NCBI GenBank assembly: GCA_030142905.1
Contig: JASJOG010000163.1
Span: 479,501-543,500, forward strand
Direction of reading: 5' to 3'
From: Heliopora coerulea
Taxonomy: Eukaryota > Cnidaria > Anthozoa > Scleralcyonacea > Helioporidae
DNA length: 64,000 nucleotides
The stretch's first letter is position 1, and each line of letters starts with the position of its first letter. Positions 61,101 through 63,328 of this stretch are shown one piece after another. Under the pieces are notes generated by a model. It did not search any database, was not told the origin of the DNA, and saw only the letters and a program-made list of their open reading frames with translations. The position numbers were made by a program, and so were the translations under genes.

Positions 61101-63164
61101 CATTTAGACCATCCCAACCATTAATTGCTACTGCAATTAAACATTAAATATCCTGTTAATCTTACCTAAATTCACGGAGCAGGTGCAAGCTAGTTGTTTA
61201 ATCGTGTTAGGGTCCAGAGCGACGGTATACATGACAAAATCATCTAAGACACCATGAAAATGAAAGTTGCCGTTGCAGCTTCCTATTTCGGCTCTGCCGC
61301 TCCAGTCTTGAGAAAGTATCCCACTTCCTTTAGTTTTACCGACTTCTTCTGAATTAACAAACACTGCAGCTTCACCTAAAGAATCAAACAAAATAATCTA
61401 TTATTCTATTTCTCCACCCTTTCTCACCAATTTCGAATATCAAGAGGGAGAAGATGGAAATACTATTAATAATGTTAGTACGGTAGAATCAGGAATGGGA
61501 TGCAAACCTAGGTCAAGCAAATGTGTTTTAAGTGTATTGGAAGCAAAATGTTGAGATTCTAGGGATAAACAGAGATAAAAAACTTGGGAAGTTAACAAAA
61601 AAGTTGAACTGGGATGTATTTATCGACAATGTAAACGTTGGAGAGATAATTAGAAGAAACCTCATCGAATAAGAAAACGAAGAGCCAAAAAAAGAGGCAT
61701 GGTTACGTTTATAATAATCGAAAATTTTGCTTCGTTACGTTTGGTCATGCAGTAATCCGCGAAAAATTCCGACAAAAGCACGAGGTTGGAACGAGCTCGT
61801 CCGGTCGATATATCAAAAAAAAAAAAATTAAAGTACGCATGACGAAATTTGTGGTGACTCCTGGGACAGTTAGCCCGAAACATCTTATATCTCAGATCTC
61901 AGTCTGCCAGACCACTGGAGGGAAATCCCCAGAGAAACTCCTCGGGAAGAAGAAATAATATACTTACCTAAACTGCTGTCATAAGTGACTGCGACATGAG
62001 CCCACTGTCCGGCGACTATTTGGATGTCGTGACTTGCAGTCTCAAACAAGGTCTTGTTTCTTTCATCCTTATGACACCAAGTTATCTTGCCGTCACTGCA
62101 TGCCAGGTAATAGTTAGCAATACTCGAATTCGAGGCTGATGTACTAAATAAAACTTTCTCTCCCACTGTATTCGAGAATTTTACCCAAAAGCCAATGGTG
62201 ACTGCCTGTGTTGGCTTAGGGTGAAACCGGTTCCCATCCAGGATTATAGAACCTCCGCTAAAACTTCCTGCAAGACCACATCCCATTTCCACACCCACTA
62301 CGTTTACCCCCACGGACATTTCTCCTCTATTGGTGTGACCAGAGACGTCTGTGACGAAGGGAAGTTTGTGGTCATCAAAAGTGAAGTACAACGCCAGAAA
62401 GTCCCAGTCGGGAATATTTCTGACTCGTTGTGGTGGTGGAGTAGTAACAGCAACAGTAGGTGGGGAGACAGTTGTAGATATTTGATCAGGCGGAGGTGAT
62501 GGGGGAGGAGTTGGTGGTGGTAATGGTGGAACGGTTGGCGGTGGTTGTTGAGTCTGGGGTTGATGAGGAGACGGAGATGGAGGCAGGGAAGGAGATGGAA
62601 GTGGAGGTGGAAGTGAAGTAGGTGGTTTTTGCTGGGGTTTAGAAAGGAGTTGAGGTTTCGCTGTTGGTGTCGAAGCTTGATGATCAGGATGACTAACAGG
62701 TTTTAGTGGATGACATCCATTTGGACTACTTGGTATGCCTATACAATATATCAAAGTACACAAACAGAATAATAAATATGACAGTAAACTATCTCTACTT
62801 TTCAAAACAACTTGTTCAAGTTTGAGGAAGTAAAAAATTTCGTAATGATCAAATTTCATTAAAAAAAAGCTGACGTCAAGAAATGTTTTACTCTGACCAC
62901 AAACTACTTCACAAACACTTCAAATTACTAAATTCTTGACCGCTAAGGCACAAAAAGCAAACGTTTATTTCTATTGCTTAACTTGTACCCGACGTTTACC
63001 TGTAAACATCAAGGAGTCGGTGAACACTCCTCTGCCAGCTAAGGTTTGGTAATGGTTCATGTGGTCTTGCAGTGGCTTTAATGCATGGTCGATGGCTTTC
63101 AGAAAATAGAGTGTGAAGTACACGATGACAGAATTCACGTTTTCTGGATCGTAAGGATAACAAC
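15863..63164 (-). CDS. Giant secreted mosaic matrix-type protein gene (70 exons placed; model span)
   Basis: This entry is the whole gene model; single exons are listed separately. From high to low coordinate the modules are: N-terminal exon, Pro-rich stalk with LamG, TSP1 x12, fibrinogen-like, TSP1 x2, EGF x2, D x4, LamG-1, D, WSC-like, D x2, LamG-2, D x7, LamG-3, D, LamG-4, D, chitin-binding-like, D, PLAT, EGF x4, Kunitz-like x2. Seventy exons sum to 14,064 bp (4,688 codons) with no frame conflict. Introns are phase 1 except inside LamG (phase 0), PLAT and the fibrinogen-like domain, a pattern typical of exon-shuffled extracellular proteins. Almost every module is Cys-rich or a sugar/lipid-binding fold, so the product is expected to be secreted or cell-surface. 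No transmembrane exon, signal peptide or start was found. A split into two or more transcripts cannot be excluded. Confidence 0.7.
16325..16504 (-). CDS. Exon: degenerate Kunitz-like six-cysteine domain
   Basis: Six cysteines run C-x8-C-x19-C-x10-C-x11-C-x3-C. The first (LETGPC) and last (ECEKQC) intervals match Kunitz, the middle ones do not, and the conserved aromatic core and YGGC are gone. The exon is phase 1-1 and 180 bp, the same length as the true Kunitz exon downstream, which suggests duplication and divergence. No inhibitor function can be assumed. Confidence 0.65.
16888..16980 (-). CDS. Exon: EGF-like domain 6
   Basis: A 93-bp phase 1-1 exon with the six-Cys pattern of a short EGF ([20 protein letters not shown], then SGDRC). 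It is the last of four consecutive EGF modules before the Kunitz pair. Confidence 0.85.
17064..17159 (-). CDS. Exon: EGF-like domain 5 with multiplied splice acceptor
   Basis: A 96-bp phase 1-1 exon coding for a six-Cys EGF ([18 protein letters not shown] then CLPAYSG). Its first 25 bases together with the upstream acceptor TTTGTGTTGCAG are part of a 39-bp unit repeated four times (17135-17290). Use of an upstream acceptor copy would add 13, 26 or 39 in-frame residues of the type [13 protein letters not shown], because the unit is 13 codons and open in this frame. Confidence 0.8.
17135..17290. repeat. 4 x 39-bp tandem repeat spanning an exon-intron border
   Basis: Units begin at 17135, 17174, 17213 and 17252 and are nearly identical (one visible substitution in the second unit). 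Each contains a pyrimidine-rich AG acceptor and the first codons of EGF-5. Confidence 0.95.
17408..17509 (-). CDS. Exon: EGF-like domain 4
   Basis: A 102-bp phase 1-1 exon with the complete EGF pattern ([19 protein letters not shown] then [10 protein letters not shown]). Confidence 0.85.
17608..17700 (-). CDS. Exon: EGF-like domain 3
   Basis: A 93-bp phase 1-1 exon with the six-Cys EGF pattern ([18 protein letters not shown]). It is the first module after the 3.5-kb intron that contains the Tigger element. Confidence 0.85.
17891..20881 (-). mobile_element. Complete Tigger (pogo superfamily) DNA transposon
   Basis: The left end CAGTCGAACCCCTATTAAGC and the right end, which reads the same on the other strand (CAGTCGAACCCCTAATAGCG), are terminal inverted repeats. 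They are flanked by TA at 17889-17890 and 20882-20883, the target duplication of this superfamily. Subterminal TGTCCGCTTAAAAGGGG repeats occur several times at both ends. The element is 2,991 bp, holds one intact transposase, and lies in the intron between PLAT and EGF-3 in the same orientation as the host gene. Confidence 0.95.
18255..20039 (-). CDS. Tigger transposase (CENP-B-like HTH, DDE/DDD nuclease)
   Basis: From the first ATG (20039) the protein is 594 residues; the frame is open for 54 more codons upstream but starts there with a TTG. A basic N-terminal part ([19 protein letters not shown], then [13 protein letters not shown]) is the psq/HTH DNA-binding region, followed by a second CENP-B-type HTH ([11 protein letters not shown]). 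The catalytic acidic residues are D221 (NMDETGLFW), D329 (FIDNAPCH) and D362 (SQPLDAG), with 32 residues between the last two as in the pogo/Tigger family. The [14 protein letters not shown] block is diagnostic. No stop or frameshift breaks the frame, so the copy is young or still active. Confidence 0.95.
   Translation of the reverse strand: MKCNDNLRLKNDETRRSFEIVSVKNPTCGSNLGDVSARKTETVKPKAKATSKRQYLDLSQRVELLAFHKKTPTFGVRKLAEKFGCGKTQVSLILKSEKQILAEWESNEGRPGKKRGRQQNFPHVNDCLWKWYATCRNSNIPVSGPMLQEEALLIAQKLGEDTVNFAASNGWLDRWKKRYNITQMNVAGEEGDVNEETMTSWAERARELVRGYQPADVWNMDETGLFWKALPEKSLSERGKRCRGGKKAKQRLTWAFFVNAGGGKEPPIVIGKSVKPRCFKSLKDKNRPYSCHYFANKKAWMTSEIFEEIVHQLNRRMKRQNRKIILFIDNAPCHPPLPSDHFTNIKLAFLPKNTTSRSQPLDAGIIKQWKVKTKRMLMRYVCSKVDGKLMASEITKSVHVLMSIQWGKKAWDEISEETIKKCFLKVGLFPEEIGATDEDDDPFAGEEMQSLEELCTMLNMPDYISAQEFLDAEDELTTCEELINSDVPTWRDDVRASIIQEILHDSSEPQTKQKKDMCEVVDDDNEDNDFDCNLREPVITSTFEALRTAEQLAEFAEFRGHEDLSNAMLNVTDILRDYRLREPRKQTFIDSFFK
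21164..21281 (-). CDS. Exon: PLAT/LH2 domain, third part
   Basis: A 118-bp exon, phase 0 to phase 1, coding for [19 protein letters not shown] and a 20-residue tail. The 'V.V......F.FP...WL' strand pattern is the C-terminal part of a PLAT beta-sandwich. Confidence 0.8.
21411..21513 (-). CDS. Exon: PLAT/LH2 domain, second part
   Basis: A 103-bp exon, phase 2 to phase 0. It contains [20 protein letters not shown], the classic PLAT 'I..I.I.HD..G....W' motif. Confidence 0.85.
21858..22005 (-). CDS. Exon: PLAT/LH2 domain, first part
   Basis: A 148-bp exon, phase 1 to phase 2. It has [20 protein letters not shown] then [11 protein letters not shown], the first strands of a PLAT (polycystin-1, lipoxygenase, alpha-toxin) domain. 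Such domains bind lipids or membrane proteins; here the domain is part of an extracellular mosaic. Confidence 0.88.
22129..22407 (-). CDS. Exon: repeated unknown domain D17
   Basis: A 279-bp phase 1-1 exon. It keeps the frame of domain D: an aromatic start ([19 protein letters not shown]), a middle GD.R.I.L segment, F.A.D and LVLNNQPF. The usual SSDN..P..GF is replaced by [15 protein letters not shown]. It is the last D copy, between the chitin-binding-like exon and PLAT. Confidence 0.75.
23079..23222 (-). CDS. Exon: chitin-binding type 2-like (CBM14/peritrophin-like) domain
   Basis: A 144-bp phase 1-1 exon of 48 residues. The pattern [11 protein letters not shown]...YIHC...[13 protein letters not shown] matches the C-terminal part of peritrophin-A domains (YI.C..G......CP.GL.WD....C). 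Only four Cys are visible against six in the classic domain, so chitin binding is a guess from family resemblance. Confidence 0.7.
24011..24310 (-). CDS. Exon: repeated unknown domain D16
   Basis: A 300-bp phase 1-1 exon. It belongs to a sub-group with D14 and D15 marked by [29 protein letters not shown] and a longer central loop before PVTFRAQD. It follows LamG-4. Confidence 0.8.
24999..25888 (-). CDS. Exons: LamG-4, second and third exons (25680..25888; 24999..25287)
   Basis: Exon 25680-25888 (209 bp, phase 1 to 0) codes for the front beta-sheet, ending in AEWK; exon 24999-25287 (289 bp, phase 0 to 1) begins [17 protein letters not shown] and ends YIYYWGNG. The fold is a concanavalin-like LamG module. 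The intron between them holds GGGGACAAATGTCGA-type imperfect repeats and no other exon. Confidence 0.8.
26053..26217 (-). CDS. Exon: LamG-4, first exon
   Basis: A 165-bp phase 1-1 exon ([18 protein letters not shown]...). In the other three modules the corresponding sequence is fused to the next exon, so LamG-4 has gained, or the others lost, an intron. Confidence 0.75.
26399..26540. repeat. (CATA)n and (CA)n/(TA)n microsatellites
   Basis: About 83 bp of perfect CATA tetranucleotides (26399-26481) are followed by CA and TA dinucleotide runs that end some 20 bp before the donor of D15 (exon start 26560). Confidence 0.95.
26560..26853 (-). CDS. Exon: repeated unknown domain D15
   Basis: A 294-bp phase 1-1 exon. 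Core: [47 protein letters not shown] and a C-terminal ITAPG strand. It lies between LamG-3 and LamG-4 and belongs to the D14-D16 sub-group. Confidence 0.8.
27127..27415 (-). CDS. Exon: LamG-3, second exon
   Basis: A 289-bp exon, phase 0 to 1. It begins [20 protein letters not shown] and ends YLFFWSGR. The module is interrupted by a 1.3-kb intron containing a pogo-type non-autonomous element. Confidence 0.85.
27467..28321. mobile_element. Non-autonomous pogo/Tigger-type element (855 bp)
   Basis: Left end CAGTAGAACCCCGCTAACTC and right end, read on the other strand, CGATAGAACCTCGCTAACTC are terminal inverted repeats flanked by TA (27465-27466 and 28322-28323). Repeated GTTCGAGTTAGCGGGG blocks occur subterminally at both ends. 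The ends differ from those of the Tigger at 17.9 kb, so it belongs to another family. Its internal open frame shows no transposase motif. Confidence 0.9.
28752..29119 (-). CDS. Exon: LamG-3, first exon
   Basis: A 368-bp exon, phase 1 to 0. It contains [21 protein letters not shown] and [16 protein letters not shown] and ends VRYR. A Cys pair ([10 protein letters not shown]) recurs in LamG-2 and LamG-4. Confidence 0.85.
29215..29520 (-). CDS. Exon: repeated unknown domain D14
   Basis: A 306-bp phase 1-1 exon. [30 protein letters not shown] and [19 protein letters not shown] define it; it pairs best with D16. It is followed by LamG-3. Confidence 0.8.
29731..29802 (-). CDS. Mini-exon linker (72 bp)
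   Basis: A phase 1-1 exon with good splice sites coding for 24 residues ([17 protein letters not shown] then CLIVSCA). The two cysteines could form a small loop. It separates D13 from D14. Confidence 0.6.
30415..30690 (-). CDS. Exon: repeated unknown domain D13
   Basis: A 276-bp phase 1-1 exon. This is a diverged [47 protein letters not shown]. The alternating strands and the N-x-x motif after L/V-x-V are kept. Confidence 0.75.
30895..31146. repeat. TATG-rich simple repeat
   Basis: Degenerate TGTATG/TACATA tracts grade into perfect (TATATG)n at 31090-31146, in the intron upstream of D13. Confidence 0.9.
31198..31236 (-). CDS. Mini-exon linker (39 bp)
   Basis: A phase 1-1 exon coding for 13 polar residues ([13 protein letters not shown]). 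Acceptor TTTCATAG and donor GTATGTT are acceptable, and the frame is compatible with both neighbours. Confidence 0.5.
31471..31776 (-). CDS. Exon: repeated unknown domain D12
   Basis: A 306-bp phase 1-1 exon: [64 protein letters not shown]. The conserved G before the hydrophobic-x-V is missing here. Confidence 0.82.
31934..31978 (-). CDS. Mini-exon linker (45 bp)
   Basis: A phase 1-1 exon of 15 residues ([15 protein letters not shown]), Lys/Ala-rich, between D11 and D12. The acceptor has two AG choices 6 bp apart. Confidence 0.55.
31979..33024. other. Intron between D11 and a mini-exon
   Basis: About 1 kb without recognised coding modules or transposable elements. Short open frames inside have no D-type pattern. 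Confidence 0.5.
33025..33309 (-). CDS. Exon: repeated unknown domain D11
   Basis: A 285-bp phase 1-1 exon: [59 protein letters not shown]. Very close to the family core. Confidence 0.85.
33569..33859 (-). CDS. Exon: repeated unknown domain D10
   Basis: A 291-bp phase 1-1 exon: [58 protein letters not shown]. With D9 it forms the most similar adjacent pair, a likely recent exon duplication. Confidence 0.87.
34336..34611 (-). CDS. Exon: repeated unknown domain D9
   Basis: A 276-bp phase 1-1 exon: [59 protein letters not shown]. Two alternative donors are close together at its 3' side; the one at 34335 keeps phase 1. Confidence 0.85.
35007..35315 (-). CDS. Exon: repeated unknown domain D8
   Basis: A 309-bp phase 1-1 exon, the longest D, with a C-terminal extension (STSRSQMFL). 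Core: [41 protein letters not shown]. Confidence 0.82.
35558..35840 (-). CDS. Exon: LamG-2, second exon
   Basis: A 283-bp exon, phase 0 to 1. It begins [17 protein letters not shown] and ends YTFYWRI, the same start and end motifs as the other three LamG second exons. Confidence 0.85.
36535..36902 (-). CDS. Exon: LamG-2, first exon
   Basis: A 368-bp exon, phase 1 to 0, exactly the length of LamG-3 first exon. It has [19 protein letters not shown], a Cys pair in [17 protein letters not shown] and ends AQWK. Confidence 0.85.
37038..37067 (-). CDS. Mini-exon linker (30 bp)
   Basis: A phase 1-1 micro-exon coding for [10 protein letters not shown], acidic, with donor GTAAGA and acceptor TTCAG. 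Confidence 0.5.
37205..37231 (-). CDS. Mini-exon linker (27 bp)
   Basis: A phase 1-1 micro-exon coding for AFAGAAVSS, with a strong donor (GTGAGT) and acceptor (TTCTTACAG). Confidence 0.5.
37812..38087 (-). CDS. Exon: repeated unknown domain D7
   Basis: A 276-bp phase 1-1 exon: [58 protein letters not shown]. Close to the consensus. Confidence 0.85.
38256..38282 (-). CDS. Mini-exon linker (27 bp)
   Basis: A phase 1-1 micro-exon coding for GQSLTGGAV; the acceptor is ATAACAG and the donor is GTTCGT, which is weak. Confidence 0.35.
38439..38480 (-). CDS. Mini-exon linker (42 bp)
   Basis: A phase 1-1 exon coding for [14 protein letters not shown] with donor GTAAGT and acceptor ATTATAG. Confidence 0.55.
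38572..38853 (-). CDS. Exon: repeated unknown domain D6
   Basis: A 282-bp phase 1-1 exon: [59 protein letters not shown]. The G-aromatic pair of the middle strand is lost. Confidence 0.82.
39078..39380 (-). CDS. Exon: WSC/apple-like domain
   Basis: A 303-bp phase 1-1 exon. It contains [40 protein letters not shown] and [14 protein letters not shown]. The 'GCY.D......C...A....Y.YFG.Q..GECW.G' pattern is that of WSC/apple-like extracellular domains common in cnidarian proteins. Glycan binding is plausible but not shown. Confidence 0.7.
39588..39662. repeat. Short hairpin around ACAAACGTTTT
   Basis: Imperfect arms (GTTACAAACGTTTTCC and the inverse GGCAAAAACGTTTGTAAT) surround a TGATGATGATC centre. 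It may be the remnant of a small MITE in the D5 to WSC intron. Confidence 0.45.
39873..40172 (-). CDS. Exon: repeated unknown domain D5
   Basis: A 300-bp phase 1-1 exon: [60 protein letters not shown]. It directly follows LamG-1. Confidence 0.85.
40635..41646 (-). CDS. Exons: LamG-1 (41276..41646; 40635..40923)
   Basis: Exon 41276-41646 (371 bp, phase 1 to 0) holds [47 protein letters not shown] and ends TKWK. Exon 40635-40923 (289 bp, phase 0 to 1) begins [17 protein letters not shown] and ends YSYYWVN. Together they form one concanavalin-like LamG module of about 220 residues. It lacks the Cys pair that the other three first halves carry. Confidence 0.85.
42176..42196 (-). CDS. Micro-exon linker (21 bp)
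   Basis: A 21-bp phase 1-1 exon coding for EFGNEET with donor GTAAGC and acceptor CTATCACAG. It is the smallest exon in the model and acidic like other linkers. Confidence 0.4.
42626..42722. repeat. Short terminal-inverted-repeat element or hairpin
   Basis: AATAATTTATTTTAACGA (42626 on) is the inverse of CGTTAAAATAAATTATTA (42705-42722). The 97-bp structure looks like a very small MITE. Confidence 0.5.
43134..43418 (-). CDS. Exon: repeated unknown domain D4
   Basis: A 285-bp phase 1-1 exon: [60 protein letters not shown]. Last of the first four-copy cluster. Confidence 0.85.
44009..44290 (-). CDS. Exon: repeated unknown domain D3
   Basis: A 282-bp phase 1-1 exon: [56 protein letters not shown] second GT (16 bp downstream) could act as an alternative donor but would break the frame. 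Confidence 0.84.
44549..44601. repeat. Perfect-armed short hairpin
   Basis: TTCCAACTTCTATATATGTCC and GGACATACAGAAGTTGGAA form arms of about 20 bp with an 11-base loop, in the D2 to D3 intron. Confidence 0.6.
44651..44935 (-). CDS. Exon: repeated unknown domain D2
   Basis: A 285-bp phase 1-1 exon: [70 protein letters not shown]1 to D3 share a V-T-N-L-A variant of the N-K-x-G turn, so this cluster arose by local exon duplication. Confidence 0.86.
45049..45321 (-). CDS. Exon: repeated unknown domain D1
   Basis: A 273-bp phase 1-1 exon: [56 protein letters not shown]. First of 17 copies; it follows a 2.7-kb intron almost filled by simple repeats. Confidence 0.86.
45485..47880. repeat. 2.4-kb compound CAC/CAACAC simple-repeat array
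   Basis: The left part (about 45660-45975) is a 21-bp unit (CAACATCAACACCAACACAAC-like), about 15 copies. The right part is (ACCACTACTACAACC)-type sequence with a higher-order repeat of about 336-339 bp, seen as three copies of a marker block containing CACCACCACCACCATTACAA near 46588, 46926 and 47262. The plus strand has almost no G. Both strands stay open for more than 2 kb, but the frames code only low-complexity HN/V-rich peptides and are not genes. Confidence 0.95.
48041..48142 (-). CDS. Exon: EGF-like domain 2
   Basis: A 102-bp phase 1-1 exon with the EGF pattern ([20 protein letters not shown] then [10 protein letters not shown]). It has an extra Cys in FCGDVC compared with its neighbours. 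Confidence 0.82.
48143..48951. other. Intron between EGF-1 and EGF-2
   Basis: About 800 bp without coding modules or recognised repeats. Confidence 0.5.
48952..49044 (-). CDS. Exon: EGF-like domain 1
   Basis: A 93-bp phase 1-1 exon ([19 protein letters not shown] then YEGKSC), donor GTGCGCC, a less common sequence. An internal GTATGA is a competing donor but breaks the domain. Confidence 0.8.
49210..49392 (-). CDS. Exon: TSP1 repeat 14
   Basis: A 183-bp phase 1-1 exon. [14 protein letters not shown] holds W-x-x-W-x-x-C (C-mannosylation type) and CTTTCGGG the O-fucose type C-x-x-(S/T)-C. Six cysteines. Confidence 0.9.
49440..49800. repeat. (GGAA)n polypurine tract
   Basis: About 360 bp of almost pure purine (GGAAGGAA, GAAGGGAGG). 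It ends only about 11 bp from the donor side of TSP1-13 (exon start 49812) and so lies at the start of that intron. Confidence 0.95.
49812..50003 (-). CDS. Exon: TSP1 repeat 13
   Basis: A 192-bp phase 1-1 exon: [20 protein letters not shown] and a longer central loop ([13 protein letters not shown]). It follows the fibrinogen-like domain. Confidence 0.9.
50177..50230 (-). CDS. Mini-exon linker (54 bp) after the fibrinogen-like domain
   Basis: A phase 1-1 exon coding for [18 protein letters not shown]; a single Cys, possibly pairing with one in the fibrinogen-like domain. Confidence 0.6.
50459..50534 (-). tRNA. tRNA-like SINE head, inverted copy
   Basis: Has A- and B-box promoter motifs and a Met/Ile-like body. 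The two ends pair incompletely as an acceptor stem and no CCA is present, so it is a tRNA-derived SINE head, not a tRNA gene. Confidence 0.35.
50653..50728 (+). tRNA. tRNA-like SINE head, direct copy
   Basis: Nearly identical to the inverted copy 120 bp away. Same A-box and B-box; one difference in the B-box approach (TTGCAGG versus TTGCGGG). Confidence 0.35.
50772..50990. repeat. (GATRAT)n microsatellite tail
   Basis: Some 220 bp of imperfect GATGATAATAATGAT repeats follow the plus-strand SINE; a smaller GAT run (about 50342-50372) lies beyond the minus copy. Confidence 0.9.
51017..52727 (-). CDS. Exons: fibrinogen C-terminal-like domain (52538..52727; 51936..52100; 51017..51282)
   Basis: Three exons with phases 1-2, 2-2 and 2-1. 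The first has [38 protein letters not shown], the diagnostic start of fibrinogen-related domains (C..........G.Y.......G....YCDM...GGGWT). The second ends W-K-I-R; choosing the internal donor GTTTAAG at 51935 keeps frame (the stronger-looking GTACTT at 51916 would not). The third has [20 protein letters not shown] and ends [11 protein letters not shown], similar to fibrinogen-like domains of cnidarian matrix proteins. The canonical calcium-binding DND and the C-terminal Cys pair are not obvious, so ligand binding is uncertain. Confidence 0.78.
52308..52465. mobile_element. Foldback MITE-like element with 38-bp inverted repeats
   Basis: AAAGTAAATCGACGTTCTCT at the left end is the inverse of AGAGAACGTCGATTTACTTT at the right end; the arms extend to about 38 bp with a single visible mismatch. 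Total about 158 bp, no coding. It lies between the first and second exons of the fibrinogen-like domain. Confidence 0.7.
53251..53430 (-). CDS. Exon: TSP1 repeat 12
   Basis: A 180-bp phase 1-1 exon: [20 protein letters not shown], six Cys, last TSP1 before the fibrinogen-like domain. Confidence 0.9.
53565..53696 (-). CDS. Exon: TSP1 repeat 11, shortened
   Basis: A 132-bp phase 1-1 exon, 44 codons. [14 protein letters not shown] and [10 protein letters not shown] remain, but the central strand with C-T-N-P-x-P...G-x-C is deleted, leaving four cysteines. Confidence 0.78.
53853..53953. repeat. (GATGATAAT)n microsatellite
   Basis: About 100 bp of GAT/AAT-type repeat in the intron between TSP1-10 and TSP1-11. 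Confidence 0.9.
54080..54256 (-). CDS. Exon: TSP1 repeat 10
   Basis: A 177-bp phase 1-1 exon: [20 protein letters not shown], six Cys; third G of the CGGG motif is replaced by D-G. Confidence 0.9.
54660..54836 (-). CDS. Exon: TSP1 repeat 9
   Basis: A 177-bp phase 1-1 exon: [20 protein letters not shown]. Two AG acceptors lie 6 bp apart; the upstream one gives 177 bp and the V-S-G-G start that matches the neighbours. Confidence 0.9.
55394..55570 (-). CDS. Exon: TSP1 repeat 8
   Basis: A 177-bp phase 1-1 exon: [20 protein letters not shown], six Cys, NPDRCPG end. Confidence 0.9.
55641..55812. mobile_element. Foldback/MITE-like element, copy 2
   Basis: Same family as 5386-5606: AAACATACTTCGATGAATAC, CATCTTGTAAACTCA and ATCAGACAAGACGAAA, with a shorter centre, then the inverse GGAGTATGTTTCTCGC and the shared flank GTCGGCTGGTAACGGTT. 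It lies in the intron between TSP1-7 and TSP1-8. Confidence 0.75.
56071..56247 (-). CDS. Exon: TSP1 repeat 7
   Basis: A 177-bp phase 1-1 exon: [20 protein letters not shown], six Cys. Confidence 0.9.
56754..56900 (-). CDS. Exon: TSP1 repeat 6, shortened
   Basis: A 147-bp phase 1-1 exon, 49 codons: [16 protein letters not shown] then [18 protein letters not shown]. The first Trp of W-x-x-W and part of the central loop are missing; six Cys remain. Confidence 0.85.
57009..57445. repeat. (GGAT)n/(GGAC)n tetranucleotide array
   Basis: About 440 bp of GGATGGAC-type repeats, nearly perfect GGAT at 57255-57335. The minus-strand frame through it (SIHPSIHP type) continues from TSP1-5 only because no stop occurs; the donor at 57655 ends the exon before it. 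Confidence 0.95.
57656..57826 (-). CDS. Exon: TSP1 repeat 5
   Basis: A 171-bp phase 1-1 exon: [20 protein letters not shown]. Both Trp of the W-x-x-W motif are replaced (F and Y), so C-mannosylation is not expected. Confidence 0.88.
58182..58358 (-). CDS. Exon: TSP1 repeat 4
   Basis: A 177-bp phase 1-1 exon: [20 protein letters not shown], six Cys; first Trp replaced by Phe. Confidence 0.9.
58538..58714 (-). CDS. Exon: TSP1 repeat 3
   Basis: A 177-bp phase 1-1 exon: [20 protein letters not shown], six Cys. Confidence 0.9.
59273..59449 (-). CDS. Exon: TSP1 repeat 2
   Basis: A 177-bp phase 1-1 exon: [20 protein letters not shown], six Cys; second Trp replaced by Phe. Confidence 0.9.
59777..59953 (-). 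CDS. Exon: TSP1 repeat 1
   Basis: A 177-bp phase 1-1 exon: [20 protein letters not shown], six Cys. First of the twelve-copy array, after the Thr/Pro-rich exon. Confidence 0.9.
59954..60665. other. Intron between TSP1-1 and the Thr/Pro-rich exon
   Basis: About 700 bp, CT-rich in part, with no coding module or transposon recognised. Confidence 0.5.
60666..60854 (-). CDS. Exon: Thr/Pro-rich mucin-like segment
   Basis: A 189-bp phase 1-1 exon. It begins [17 protein letters not shown] and continues with a run of Thr, Pro, Ser and Ala, a likely O-glycosylated spacer between the LamG head and the TSP1 array. Confidence 0.8.
61089..61127 (-). CDS. Mini-exon linker (39 bp)
   Basis: A phase 1-1 exon coding for [13 protein letters not shown] with donor GTGAGT and acceptor TTGCAGTAG. 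Confidence 0.55.
61166..61375 (-). CDS. Exon: N-terminal LamG, second part
   Basis: A 210-bp phase 1-1 exon: [50 protein letters not shown]. The 'F.G.LDDF..Y..AL....I..L' end is typical of LamG/pentraxin-like concanavalin folds. Confidence 0.85.
61968..62738 (-). CDS. Exon: Pro-rich stalk and N-terminal LamG, first part
   Basis: A 771-bp phase 1-1 exon. About 80 residues of very Pro-rich sequence with Ser, Thr and Gln (from [13 protein letters not shown] on) lead to the LamG domain: [41 protein letters not shown] and [13 protein letters not shown]. This LamG has the usual pentraxin-like pattern and differs clearly from the four split LamG modules near the C-terminus. Confidence 0.88.
63000..63164 (-). 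CDS. Exon: most upstream exon placed, no known domain
   Basis: A 165-bp exon, phase 1 end with donor GTAAAC. It codes for [20 protein letters not shown] followed by [14 protein letters not shown], possibly a helical N-terminal region. It can be read after an exon at 63281 only with an acceptor shifted by five bases. Confidence 0.6.
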
Positions 63165-63280
63165 CTGGCCTGGCAGGAAGAAAATAAATATTATTAACGG
63201 TTACCCAGGTCCCAGCGCTTACGCCATCTCTTTCTTTTCGTTGGACAGCTTCGCATTGCGAACGGACACGGGATGTTTAC

Positions 63281-63328
63281 CTGTGTAGTTCTGTCATGTT
63301 TAGCCAGGTAAATGGCAGAGATTTCTTC
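63281..63328 (-). CDS. Candidate upstream exon (48 bp)
   Basis: Acceptor TACGAACAG and donor GTAAAC bound a 48-bp frame (KKSLPFTWLNMTELH, phase 2-2) that joins the next exon in frame if the latter starts at the AG five bases further upstream, giving [10 protein letters not shown]. Evidence is only splice signals and frame. Confidence 0.3.
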
